Shown piece by piece: positions 35,947 to 47,963 of a DNA stretch of 64,000 bases. How positions within the stretch are numbered: the stretch's first letter is position 1; each line of letters opens with the position of its first letter. The translations under genes were made by a program, and so were the position numbers. The stretch is taken from contig OX365946.1 of NCBI GenBank assembly GCA_947247005.1, positions 8,998,453 through 9,062,452 of the forward strand. The letters run 5' to 3'. The notes beneath the pieces are model-generated. The model did no database searches. It had not been told where the DNA came from and worked only from the letters and a program-made list of their open reading frames with translations. Source of the stretch: Spisula solida. Taxonomy: Eukaryota > Mollusca > Bivalvia > Venerida > Mactridae.

Positions 35947-38900
35947 CTATATTATCGTCACCATGGGTATCTTAACATGTTCTTTTGGTATAAAACCATA
36001 CTTCCTAAGTCTTGGACTGAAAGCCCAGTACCACTGGTCGCTATCCTGACCATCCAGTCCAACATGAACAATCTCTCCCAGCTTCAGAGGTAGCATGTTA
36101 TCAGCTTCTGCTTCATAATGACACTGGGACACAAACTCTGTGATTCCACGAACATCACCAGAGTGATGTACACTGTTTGGTCCATCCAACCTACTACTGT
36201 TACACACGGAACATTTACTGCAAAAGTCTTCACTCATATCTGTCTGTACCTCTATGCTCTTTACTGTTACTTTCCGTTTTTGTCTGCTTTCAGGATTGGC
36301 ACTATTTGTTCCAACATCTCTAGATCCTCGTACCATTCCATTTATCCCAATTGTGCTGTTTGTTAGAAACTGATTGCATTTTTCAGTTGCAGCCCTGTTC
36401 TTAATAAGCGCTTTATTCATTGCATCACTATCAGTACCAGCAATGACCAACAAATCATCACTAACGTTAAGTAAATCCTCAGTTTGACTTAGTAACAGTT
36501 CCATGTCATCTTCGTCATTGTCAATTTCATTTTGATGTTTAGTATTGACATCAAGATGGACATTACTTATTTTGCCTGGGTTATCCCAAGCATTAATGAC
36601 GTTGGTTTCTGGTTTGTTTGTTCTCTCACTGTTCTGGTCTTGGCTACTTCCCCCTGATGAATGTCTGTTTTTGCGTGGATACCCGAATGACCAACCAGTA
36701 GAGTCATTTATATTTCTCAAATCTGTTGATGAGTTGTAACGCCTAGTATTTGTTTGCCCAATATCCCTTGAGTTATCTGATACTACACCTTTGGCACTAG
36801 TGTGTTTCTGTTGATGATTTTTTATTTCAGTCTTACACGCGGTATCGGGGCTTCTCAAGTCGGTGGTTGATTTATATTGTCTCTTACGTTTTTGTGCTTG
36901 TCTAGGCTCGTCATTTGAATTCTTAAAATGTGTTCCTTTTATATTTACTCCATTCTTTTTATATGGCACAGCTTTTACGCGACCCTCATTGCTTTCACCA
37001 GATGTTCTTAAATCCAGAGCGGAATTGTATTGTTTTGTTACTGTCTGTTTCTTATTGGACGATTTACCTGTTGGCGACTTGGTTTGTGCATTGGTCATTA
37101 ATTTATTGCTTACAGTGTTGTCCGTATTACTTTGTCCAATCATTCTCAAATCTGTTGACGAGTGATATTTTCTTGTAGCCGTTAATGTTTCACGTTTCTT
37201 TCCCATCTTGTTATCATTTTTAGCACTATTTGTTCCGCTGTGGTGTGGTTTATTGGTGTCAGTGCTTCCCTTAGAGGAATGGTTTATTTCATTTTTCATT
37301 CCATTCTTTTTATTCTGTACACTTTTCACGCGACCTGTAGGAATATTCTCCATACTTTCACCACCTGTTCTTAAATCCGATGTAGAATTATATTGTTTCA
37401 TTACAGACTGTTTCTTATGTGACCTTTTACCTGTTGGTATATTGTTTTGTGCGTGTTTCATTAATTTATTGCTTATATAGTCTGTATTACTTTCGTCAAC
37501 CAATCTCAAATCTGTTGAGGAGTGGTATTTTCTTGCCGCTGATAAGGTTTCACTTTTATTTCCCACTTCGTTATAATTTTTGGTAGCAGACTTTGTTCCG
37601 CTATGATGTGGTTTGCTGTCTTTATTACTTCTCCGTGAGGAATGGTTACGAGTGCTTACAGATTGTTCTTTCTTTATACTTGCTTCCATTTCTGTTTTAT
37701 CTTTGTTCTTACTTTTAGCACTTTGTTGTCCGTTATTTCCCATGTTAGAGGGCTTTTCATTGCCTCTTTTGGAAGAATGTTTACGCCCATTAACCGGTTG
37801 TTCTCGCGTATTAGGTGCTTCCCTTTTGGGGTTTTCTTTGCTATCACTTTTATCACTATTCAAGTCTTGAAGATTTAATTTTGGTATATTATGGCGAGGT
37901 TTACTGTCTTCATTACATCTACGAGAGGATTCTTCATTATCTCGTCTGGAAGAATGGGTTCTTTCATTATTTACACATTGTTCTCTCATTTTATTTGCTT
38001 CTATTTTTGTTTTGTCTTTGTTATCAATGGTTACACTAGGACCACTTTGTTGAGATTTACTGTCTCTATTTCCTCTCTGAGAGGTATCTTCATTGCCTTG
38101 ATTTCTTCCATTATTTACAGATTGTTCTCTCTGTTTATCTGCTTCTCTTTCTGCTTTGTCTTTGTTACCACTTTTAACAGTGTGTTTTCCGCTGTTAGGT
38201 GCTTTATTCTTCCCATTATCTCGCTGTGAAGAATGACTACGTCCGTCATGACCAGATTGCTCTCTTGTTGTATTTGCTTCATGTTCTGGTGTGTCTATGC
38301 TAGTCATATTGTTTTTAGAATGTTTGTTGTCTATATTGGTACTAGGTAAGTTCAATAAAACTGATTTACTACAAGATTTCTCACTCTGGATGCGGTGATT
38401 ATTAGCATGACTGGTTTGTATATCCTCATGGTTTTGTCTTTTATCATTCTGATGTCTTTGCTCGTGGTGTTGCCTTTGGTCATGATGTTGTCTTTGCTCA
38501 GTGTGTTGTCTTTGCTCATGGTGTTGTCTTTGATCACTTGTACTGTCTCGCTGACTTGTACTCTTACCCATGCGCATTTTCAAAATTTCACTTACATTAA
38601 TGACTTCTTGGTCGTCTCTTCTTGTAAATTTTGTATCATTGTCTTCATAGAAATACTCGTCAAAGTACCCGTTACGACTCTCCTGGAATGATGTGAACGC
38701 TGGCACTGATACTGGACGTTTACTTGACCTTGATCGATTGGAATGATCAGAATCACTTGTGTATGAATATGCACTAAGTTTGCTACTTTGTCTGTTTTCC
38801 AATCCTTTACGACTTGAGCGTTTAGGAACACTTTCAGAGATATCTGTTAGCTCGGAATTCGCACGTTGACGGTGTTTGCTTTGTAGACGTAGTAAATCCA

Positions 38901-40766
38901 ATTGTTTAGATGAACGTCTGTGTTTGTTAGCATTGTGTCTTAAATGCAATCCTATTAACTCTCTATACGGTAATCCTGCAGACAAAAGTCGATCTCTTTG
39001 AGTTCCAAACACACTATCAATGTCATCAACACTAGTGTCCATGTCTACATTCATCACAGAACTAAACGAGCAATCAAACACACTGTCATTCACTTCATTC
39101 ATAGTGCAGTCAGTGAGCATACTGTCCAATGAGTCCATTGAATCATTGAGATTTGGTGGAACTATTTTAGACTTTGGTTTATTTTTACGCGGCGGCTTCT
39201 GTGGTCGTTCTTTCTTGGTTTGTGGCTGTATGTCGCTCGCGGTTGCTCGATCACTTAGACTGAAGTCTTCACTGGCAAATGACGATTGATCGTCACAGTA
39301 GGTGGTGCTCAAATCGTACTCATATTCTAAGTCTATATTATTGCCTGGACCGCCATGTGTGTTCGAATTCCTGGTATCACCAATACCTTTGTTAACACTC
39401 GGTTTACTGCTGTTGAGTGAAGCACTTGGCGAGATTTCTTTAATGTAGTAACTTGGCATATATCCTTCTGCACCGTCTACTGTTCGGACCCACGACCAAT
39501 TCGGATCACTGGTGTTCAACAAATGAACAATATCGTTTGCTCTGACAGAGACCTCATCACTATCACGTCCTGGAAAATATAAAAAGCTTGTACATGTATA
39601 TCATGAGACGTGTGGTGGCCGTAAAAACCTGTACTCGTAGTTATATTGATACTCAGTTATTTGCGTAACATAACTTGTGGGTGCTGCGATGGCCGATTGG
39701 TCTATTGCATTGCTAGGCGATGTGGCCACATGTCTAGTATGAATTCGAATCCCTCTATAAGTGCAAATTATTACATATAACACATATGCAGATGTTTTTC
39801 TTCTAATTGGTAAATGGATTATGTCCATGTACGAACGCAGCCCTACCTGTATCAATTGTCACTTATCAACCACCAGTCAACAGAGTACACAGTCATTGTC
39901 AAAAGAGCAAAGGGTATATGTATATAAAAACTATATATACATGTAGATGTAATTATTTTTAAAATTTAAATACCCATTTTATACAGCCACACGGCTTGTT
40001 TCAAGTGGTGTGTAAAAGATTATATGCCTTTCAAGCAATTACGCACAAAATCGAACAAATATCGACATCAGCAACGTTTTATTTCTCAGCACTTGTAGGC
40101 AAGTGTTACCACCGGCGAACTTCTATTATACATAATATACATTACCTTCATAATCGTTTAAGACTTTGTATTGTGCTAACGGTGATGGTGGAATCTCGTT
40201 ATCTACACTGTTTTCATGATCATCTACTCGTCTTAACGGCTCGACTTCTATAGCTGGACATAGGTTATCTAGCTCACCATGAACTCCTAAAGATAAGTTA
40301 TCCAGCTCACGATGAACTCCTAGTGAACCAGTTTCTGTCAATGAATCATTAGACCATTCAGATGATACAAACGAATCATCAGCATTATCACTAACACTTT
40401 CAGCTTCCTCGCTTTCCACTGATATCTTACGAATATCAAATGTCTTTTTCGTGTAAGTTCCGGTGTCAATCACCTTGGCATTTGGTGTTGGAGTGGCTGG
40501 AACACCAAGTTTGGCCAGTACGTTATATGGTACAAATCCTTGTTTCTTCTCGTTAGTAACTATGTAAGCCCAGTCACCTTCTCGGTAGATTTCCCGTACT
40601 TTCTGTCCTTGTTTTACTGTCAGCTCATGTGCGGCGTATGCTGTAAAGCTCTGCAGAATGATCCTACGTGCTTCAGGCGCGGTCCAGCTGAGTTTGACCA
40701 GATCTTTTAATGTTATGGAGTCGATGTTGGATGTTTCGGATATCTTGTTGAGCATTGTCTGGTGAC
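35947..40766 (-). CDS. Three-SH3-domain scaffold-like protein with YxSxxDLR repeats
   Basis: Two exons are visible: 40766-40146 (ATG at 40755) and 39569-35947 (TAG), joined in phase at GAAG|GTAATG and TTTTCCAG|GACG. They give about 1410 residues. SH3-1 lies at residues 30-85 (FTAYAAHELTVKQGQ, GDWAYIV, KKQGFVPYN). SH3-2 lies at about 190-247 and is split by the intron (YKVLNDYEG, ANDIVHLL, WSWVRT, EGYMPSYYI). SH3-3 is at the extreme C-terminus (CHYEAEADNMLPLKLGE, DQWYWA, KYGFIPKEHV). Between SH3-2 and SH3-3 lie about 1100 residues of Ser/Lys/Asn-rich, probably disordered sequence. It holds a Gln-Arg-Gln-His repeat near 565 and six Y-x-S-x-x-D-L-R motifs between about 889 and 1149. A proline-motif-binding adaptor role is inferred. 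I cannot assign it to a named SH3 family. An acceptor 11 bp before the ATG shows there is at least one exon further upstream. Confidence 0.85.
37500..37535 (-). other. First of six YxSxxDLR repeats in the SH3 protein
   Basis: The motif reads KYHSSTDLR here. The other five lie near 37371-37397 (QYNSTSDLR), 37146-37172 (KYHSSTDLR), 37008-37034 (QYNSALDLR), 36852-36878 (QYKSTTDLR) and 36717-36743 (RYNSSTDLR). Each is preceded by basic residues and spaced 43-75 residues apart. Confidence 0.85.
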
Positions 40767-41849
40767 CTGAAATGAATTATAAACCATGTATTGCCTTGGT
40801 AAGTTAATCTAGATAGCGTCGTTGTGTTACATTTTTTGTCTGCTAGATTGTATTACCATGTGGTTTTCCCAAAATTTAGACAAATACATGTACTAGTATA
40901 GACGGCGGCCGTTTCAACTAACCAGTTTTCTTGGACTATATTCTGACCAGTGGATAAGCTAACATCCTCTTCAACCAAGAATCAGCAACTTCTCCAAATT
41001 TGGAGAAGAATCAACATCATTCGATGTATTGCCCATGATTGATAAAATTAGTAAGACCAGTAACCATGTACTGAAAAACAACAATGTATTTGTGAATCAC
41101 CTCTAAATAACTGTTCCTTTTTTTCATACGAATGCAATTGTACCTGTTAACGGTTTAAAATGAAGCTTGTTCACGTGTTTGTAAGAATCTAATCAGGGCC
41201 TTATATTTCACTATATATCAGGTTATGTTGTTGTCTGCTATATTTACTGCATGCGCAGTTTGTTAATTGTCCATTTAACTAATGCCATGTATGAAAAGAC
41301 TATATAATATTAAATCATCGCATCTCTCACTCCCTGAATTTTATCAAATACCATTGTCGTGTCTTTTTCCAATGTACTGAATATATCATTAATTACAAGT
41401 AAACATTTGAAGGTAAATTTAATCGACAAAATCCTTACCTTTTTTTTGCTTCCTGCCCAATCGACTTGGACACAAAAACGCCATTTTCCCTGGTATGTGC
41501 AGATCTTGGTCCCTTACACACAAACATACATGAATTTCGGTTAATAAAATCACCAAATACCTGTAATAGCTAGTCCATCGTATAACTTTTAGTTGAACAG
41601 TATTGACAGCGTATATAAAACAATGAGATTATTTATTCACGGGCTATCAACTTCACAAATCGTTCACCTTCCAGGCAAACTGGTGTACCATCCATTAAGT
41701 GATTCGACTTCAATTCAATTGTAATTTCTATGTTTGAGAATCAGCAAAGTCATCTAACCTTCACATGTATTGTCTTCGGGTTTTAAATATGTAGTACATG
41801 TAACCTGCATGAACCTAACCACTCGCATATAAACACTTTGATATGTAAT
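40767..41849. other. Upstream region / intron of the SH3 gene
   Basis: This presumably contains the first intron and perhaps a non-coding 5' exon of the SH3 gene, but no exon or promoter could be fixed. Confidence 0.3.
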
Positions 41850-42310
41850 GTACTAAATTCTCGAGTGAATTCAGATTTCTATATTTCTACAATTTTTGCA
41901 AAGTTATCACAAACTGTCTCCGGACTTCGAATATTATGTAGGTCTAGCCTGAATCATCACAACTTCTCACACATATATCTCTCATATTCGTATTAAATTA
42001 TCGAGTGATTTTAGACAATTCTATATTTCTACAATTCTGACAAAGCTATCTGACTGTCTCCGGACTTCGAATATTATGTAGATCTAGCCTGAATTATCAC
42101 AATTACTCACACATATCATTGATACGAAACGTACTAAAACTACTGAGTTAATTCAGACCCTTCTACATTTTCTACAATTCTGGCAAAATTATAACGTTAT
42201 CCTTTATTCACTAACTGTCTCCTGACTTTGAATATGTAGCCGGAATTAATATAATGACTCAGATATAAATATATAATATGTAGTATTAAATGTTCGAGTG
42301 AATGAAGACA
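41850..42310. repeat. Degenerate tandem repeat, period about 140 bp, about 3.3 copies
   Basis: Units begin near 41850, 41989, 42128 and 42279 with TACTAAATT-CGAGTGAATTCAG-like sequence. They share TCTATATTTCTACAATT and CTGTCTCCGGACTTCGAAT. Divergence between units is moderate. Confidence 0.75.
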
Positions 42311-43236
42311 CTACTACAGCACTTTTACGTACACAATGTACAGTCCTTTTGTTGTTCCATGTAAATTGACACTAGAACTCACTGATCGAGATATATTCCA
42401 TGTAACCTGAGACCATTGTAGTTGTCAGCTGGCAATAAATACTTAATTGCCTAAATCCATTCATGCGCTATTAAATACAAGTAATAGTTCATAACATGTC
42501 TTCGAACTTTTAATCCACGGTTTCATATTTGCGTGCTTCAGAATGCCTTTCCCAAATTTGTACAATTTGTAATTATTCCAGATTTTTTAAAATCATAATT
42601 TGGTTTGTCGCCAATTATACATTCTTCAATGACCTCTATATAAGAGATTAATCGTTTGTTCAAAATCACGGCATATACTAATCTACATTGAACCAAGTCT
42701 TTAATAAAATACGTATTGTCGGTCTACTAGCCCCTGTGCTGTATTATGTACATAATTACTGTATTATTAAATTAATAATAATCTATGTCAATCATACGAC
42801 AAAAATGTATGTAATGTCTTATAGCGATATAACATTAACTCTTTTTATGATTCAACAATTTTATTATTCGCTATTTATTCAACCACCAACGCTTTATGTC
42901 GGAGCATTTAAACATTTGAAGTGTTTTTGTTTACCAATTGTAACACAAAATGAGGCATGCTGATTTCCAACAGGGATAATGATATATATTATAAGGCCGT
43001 GAAAATGGGTTAATTTGTATAATGTACATATATATCCGGAGATCTTTGTACAGAGTTTGTGTCAATAAAATCGCTGTCCTTTATAGTTTACTGTTATTTA
43101 CACAACAATATAAGTTGTATGGAGTTAAAAGACTGAATAATCATAAAACTGGAGTACTTAATCTATTCACAATGACGCTCATAATCTTGAAAATAGCTCG
43201 TAACGCAATAAAATAATCAGATCTAAAATACGAAAT
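42311..43236. other. Non-coding AT-rich spacer
   Basis: No gene supported. The ORFs at 42688-42963 and 43022-43216 show no domain or splice support. Confidence 0.4.
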
Positions 43237-43320
43237 ACCTCTGTATAGCAACACCCTTTGGAAGCTGCAAAGATTGGCCATTGTTTAGAGGTTATTCATT
43301 GCCATTGCTATACAGAGGTT
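43237..43320. mobile_element. Tiny inverted-repeat element, 84 bp
   Basis: ACCTCTGTATAGCAA at the left is answered by TTGCTATACAGAGGT at the right. A single such end is also seen near 5655 (in the LINE 3' UTR) and a degenerate one near 35024. Confidence 0.65.
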
Positions 43321-43924
43321 AAATTTATAGTAACAAGAGATGTTTGTAAAACACGTACGCCCCCATAGCAGCCCCAATAGTCATAAATGGTGAAGGTCGC
43401 AGTGACCTAGACATTTGACCTACTGATCTCAAAATCAATAGGGGTCATACCCACCTCCATGTAAAGTTTTTATACGACAGACCGACAGACAGACATGTGC
43501 AAAGCATTAAAATAGACGTTTGAAGATGTTGTTATAGAGAGGTTGTTGCTTGAAGAGGTTGTCATGTTTTAACAAAGAGTATGTATGTTCTTTTTTCTAC
43601 AATACAATGCTCGTGAGGATAAGCTATGTCTATCAGTAATATGTCCGAGCCTCTCTGTCTCCTGTTAAGGTGGCCATCAGTATGAAACAAATCGTGAAAC
43701 ATCGGGTATTTCCGTTATCTTCCGTTTGCAATGATGAAGGCCGATGTGATAAGATTGGTGTGATACGTAACTTGACGACTAAGCTGTATAATACCGTCCG
43801 TCCAATCATCATGAAAAATGGGAAAATCAGTTAAAATGTTTGTCTATGGAATTCTGTTAGGGTCACTGTCTTTGAATGTGTCTCTCTGTATCGCGGAAAC
43901 ACGAAAATACTGAAGTACGATGAC

Positions 43925-44388
43925 GAACAAGAGCTGTCCACGAACAGCGCGCTCCACTATTCGCAGCGCCATGCTGGGATAGTACAATCATTATATATTC
44001 AAAACAAAATGATTCATAACAACAGCATTACCCTCTGCTGTGTAGAGGTTGGGGCTTCTAAGTCGAAAAAGGGGATAATATCGAAAAAGTATACAGGACC
44101 ATTACCTACTCATGTGTAGGTCCTCTTGGTCATGAAGGTAAACAAATAAGCATTTTTTAGTCCAAAAGGGGGCATAATTTCAACAAAATGCTAAATATTA
44201 TCTTCTCCAGTGTAGGGGTTGGGGTCATGATGGTGAACAAGTATGCAAAGTATCAAAGCAACATATCAATGCACTTTGAACATATTAGAGGTTAAAAAGC
44301 CTGTACCTAAACTTTAACGAAAGTGTTACGCCGACGCTCGGGTGACTGCAATAGCTCCCCTTATTCTACGAATAGTGGAGCTAAAAAG
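43925..44388. mobile_element. Probable mollusc-type non-autonomous element
   Basis: The left end reads AACAAGAGCTGTCC, then GCGCGCTCCACTATTCG. The right end has AGCTCCCCTTATTC next to CGAATAGTGGAGCT, an imperfect foldback. GCTCCACTATTCG is thus present in opposite orientations at the two ends. Such AGCTCC...GGAGCT ends are, from memory, frequent in mollusc genomes. Boundaries are approximate. Confidence 0.5.
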
Positions 44389-47300
44389 CGAAAGTGTGAT
44401 GACGAAAACGTGAAAATGGGAAATTACGAGTTTTGTCATCGTACGTTCGTGTTTCGCGTTACATTCAATGGCGATGACCCTTACAAAATTCTGTAGTTGT
44501 GTAAAATCCAAGACGTGTTGTTTCAATATAGGCAACAGATGTATGTCTGTGACAACACCTTACGGAGGACGCGAGTTTTTTCTGAGGTTGAATGCTTTGG
44601 CAAGGTTTTAATTTATACTAACTTGATGATTCTCGCAGCTGTAACATTGTTCATGTGAGAATGTTACTATTCAAATAGGAGACTATGCTGGTGACGTTCG
44701 CGGTTTGCCTTTTATAAATTTTACCGGTTGATCTTCATTGAATGCACCGGTATTGTTGTTGTTGATGATGGTGATGATGTTGTTTATCGACCGCGACCTT
44801 ATACGTTGCGGTGCGCTTTTGTTAAGGAGTGTGCTTTCATAGTTCTCGAGTAGTTGAATTAGATGGCTGTATTGTTCTGCTGCTGAAGATGTTAATCATA
44901 TAGAAATAGAAGATGATACTGTTAGTGTTTGTAGTGTTGTTGATGATGATGGTGTTGACAATGCTGACTTTATATAACACATGAACAATGTACTAGTATT
45001 AGAATAACATGCCAGTTAGCAAATGTTTAAATCTCCAGTTTTGGATTGACCATTTAATTCAGCCAACGTACGAGTATATCCACACAATGACGTAGTTCAA
45101 ACAATAGACAGATTTAAATCTACATATACATTGTTCTAAAACTTTATTATTATTATCCCGACATTCAATGTGGCATATTTAACAGTTCGATAAAAATCTC
45201 GGTTTTATTGTTGACGGTTTTAAATATTTGTAAACATTGAATAATTTAACATTGAACTTTTGTGTTATCGATCTTTGCCCGATGACTATCTAGATATTCT
45301 TATGATATATTTAATACATAAGTTAAAATGTCATTTTATTTGTCAATATAATCTGTATGATTTATAGTATAATCTTTACACATTGTTATGAAACATAATC
45401 TCTTACTGGGCAGCTCATAAACAAACTGTTCTGAAATCATGCGGTTCCACCTTCATTTTTGAAACTTGCTCAGAATATAGCCCCCTTTCGTAGTAATACC
45501 GCTATAAGCGTACGTCAAACTGACTGACCCTTCTGGACAAAAATAGTTAAAATACTCGAATTAATTTTGATTACCTGGACAATTTTTGGAACTATGACAC
45601 AACCCTTCTCCATTTTTGTTGTTGTAATGGACAAAGCTGTCCGTTGGTCCTACACTATCAAACAGGCCTTGCATGCAGTATCAAGGAACTACAGGATGCC
45701 ACAAGTTATTGGCACACTGTTTGCATTTTTTGCAAACATGAATAAAAAGTACATACAATGATCATGAAGACGGCGACACACAGTACGTGCATGAACACAT
45801 GTAAGTGCAGCAATTCAAACACATACAGCTTGCCATTAAATTCGCTTGCGAAACAAGACATCACACTGTGGCTGTAGATGCGTAATTTTTCCGTGAAAAC
45901 AAATCTAGATAATGTAAGCCCATTAGCGATAAAATCAGGACTTTCCCGTTTGTGTGTCGAATATCTTATACACGTCTATTCTAATTTTGTCTGCAACTTT
46001 ATTTGTTGAAACTTTGCACACGTGGATGACATAATGTTCGCTAAGTAAAACGTAGGTCGCAACCCGACGTACAGTCTACTTGCAAAAACGATAAGATGGT
46101 AAAACTCGGGAATCCGTACGTGGTGAGTACCGTATCCGTATGTGGTGAGTACCGTATCCGTACGTGGTGAGTCCCGACTCCGTACGGATTGGGGAGCACG
46201 CAGAGACGACTAAGTATTTTTAGTGTATGTTGAACTTCTGTTATGTTTAAGCTGCGTTCGTGCTACGGTTGCATCCCCGTACAAGTAACGCACGTGGCTT
46301 CTATGTGCATTTGAGACAGTGTGGTCTCCTTACGATACCAATCGCACGTAGATCGTACGCTGTAAGCACGTACAACTCACTTAACATATGTACAATGTAC
46401 GATATACGAGTTCCATTTCTACTTGCGTCCATAGTGCGTTTTGGTCTGTTTTGCCGGCCCATATTTGTTTATGGATCTGTCGCACGGGTGACCAAATAAA
46501 CCCGGTCGACTTTGTGTCTAGAAACTGGTTTTAACTATTTTTTGGATAGTTTGCAAGGGCATATGTGCTGGCGTCTCAAAGCAGATCGGGGTACCCAAAC
46601 TATACTCATCGTCAAATGCTTGTGTAATATGCTCCTAATGATGTGCCAACACATTGAGCTACTACTTGTAAATACTCGGGCCACCAGTTTCCAAAACATA
46701 TTTGATTTTCTCAACCCTTTTCTGGTATATTACGGTACTTTGGGTGGCGTGTATGTGGTTCATTTCCAAATAAAATTACACCACTTTTAAATTTCTTAAA
46801 CTATCAAATAGTTGATGAAGAAAATAATACATGGCACCATTTCACAGTACAAGATACATGTAGTTTAGATATTGTATTCGCTTCCGCATTAAGAAAACAG
46901 CGATTCATAATTCGGACTCGTACACCGTGAGCCACTTACGGCCAGGGGAAAATGTGCGTGTGACGTGCGTTGACGTAAATCTACACATACTCGAACTGTA
47001 CTAGGTCAGTTTTGCAAACTCCTTAATATCTAGAATAACCATGCATTACATATACATGTATTTGTACAGGAAGTCAAATTTAACGGTTACTAAATGGGAC
47101 TTCATAGAAGTATTCTACGAATTCATTAACTTGTGACACAAACACAATCACGGAATATAGTATTGACCATTTCGAAACTTTTTAGGTGCGTGCAAGATTT
47201 ATATAATTATGTTGATTGAGCTGTTTGTTGGAACGCTTTCATAGGTCGAAGTGACTGTCCTTGATTTTAAGCCAGGACAAAATTATAAGCAGCTTTGTGT

Positions 47301-47963
47301 GGGCTCGTGTGATATTATACATGGACATTCATACACACCTTATGTAAATACGTTTTCTCTTAATATATCTACATGCATGTATATAAACTATTATAGTTAT
47401 CAAGCTGGCTGTTGGATTCGAACCTTTGACCTGTCACTCCAATGCGAAGCCTCTGTGGGCATACTTGTACAGTCAGTGTCATTTAGTTAGTTTAACGTAC
47501 ATATTAAGTTAGATATTATACTAAAAACATAATACGGTACATACAAATGTTCATTTTCAATAGTACATAATTATCTTGTGTATCTGAATTTGGTACAGAT
47601 TACTAGATTTCATTTATTTCCAGATGCTTCCATTTGAAGAACTTTGTATTCTTATATAGTAGATATTAGTAGCATTATTATGTACTATTTGGTATGATCG
47701 ACTATAAAAGTATTTTATGTATGCGCAGTATAAAAACACGTATCCACCATTGTACCTTAGAGATCTAAGAAAAGAGGAATTGCTCCAAAGCAAAGGCGTC
47801 GGAGAAAGATTGGCTAAACTTGTGACGAAACTCACGAATTGTTTAAATGCAACCAAACAACAACAAAAAAGACTGAAAAGGACATAAACTTTCACAATGA
47901 GACAAAGTAAAACAATACGCAAGCAATTAAGCAGATAACTTAGACATTTTTATTTGTTAAGAT
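44389..47963. other. Long intergenic stretch
   Basis: No gene supported on either strand. It contains GTT/GAT-rich trinucleotide patches at about 44755-44960 and the short tandem repeat listed at 46114. Confidence 0.45.
46114..46187. repeat. 22-bp tandem repeat, 3.3 copies
   Basis: Three units of CCGTACGTGGTGAGTACCGT plus two bases, with one or a few changes each, followed by a partial CCGTACGG. Confidence 0.85.

Noticed and set aside
36118..39289. Plus-strand ORFs opposite the SH3 gene (for example 37613-37870)
   Set aside because: Shadows of the Ser/Lys-rich minus-strand coding exon. They are hydrophobic as expected from antisense reading and lack splice or start context.
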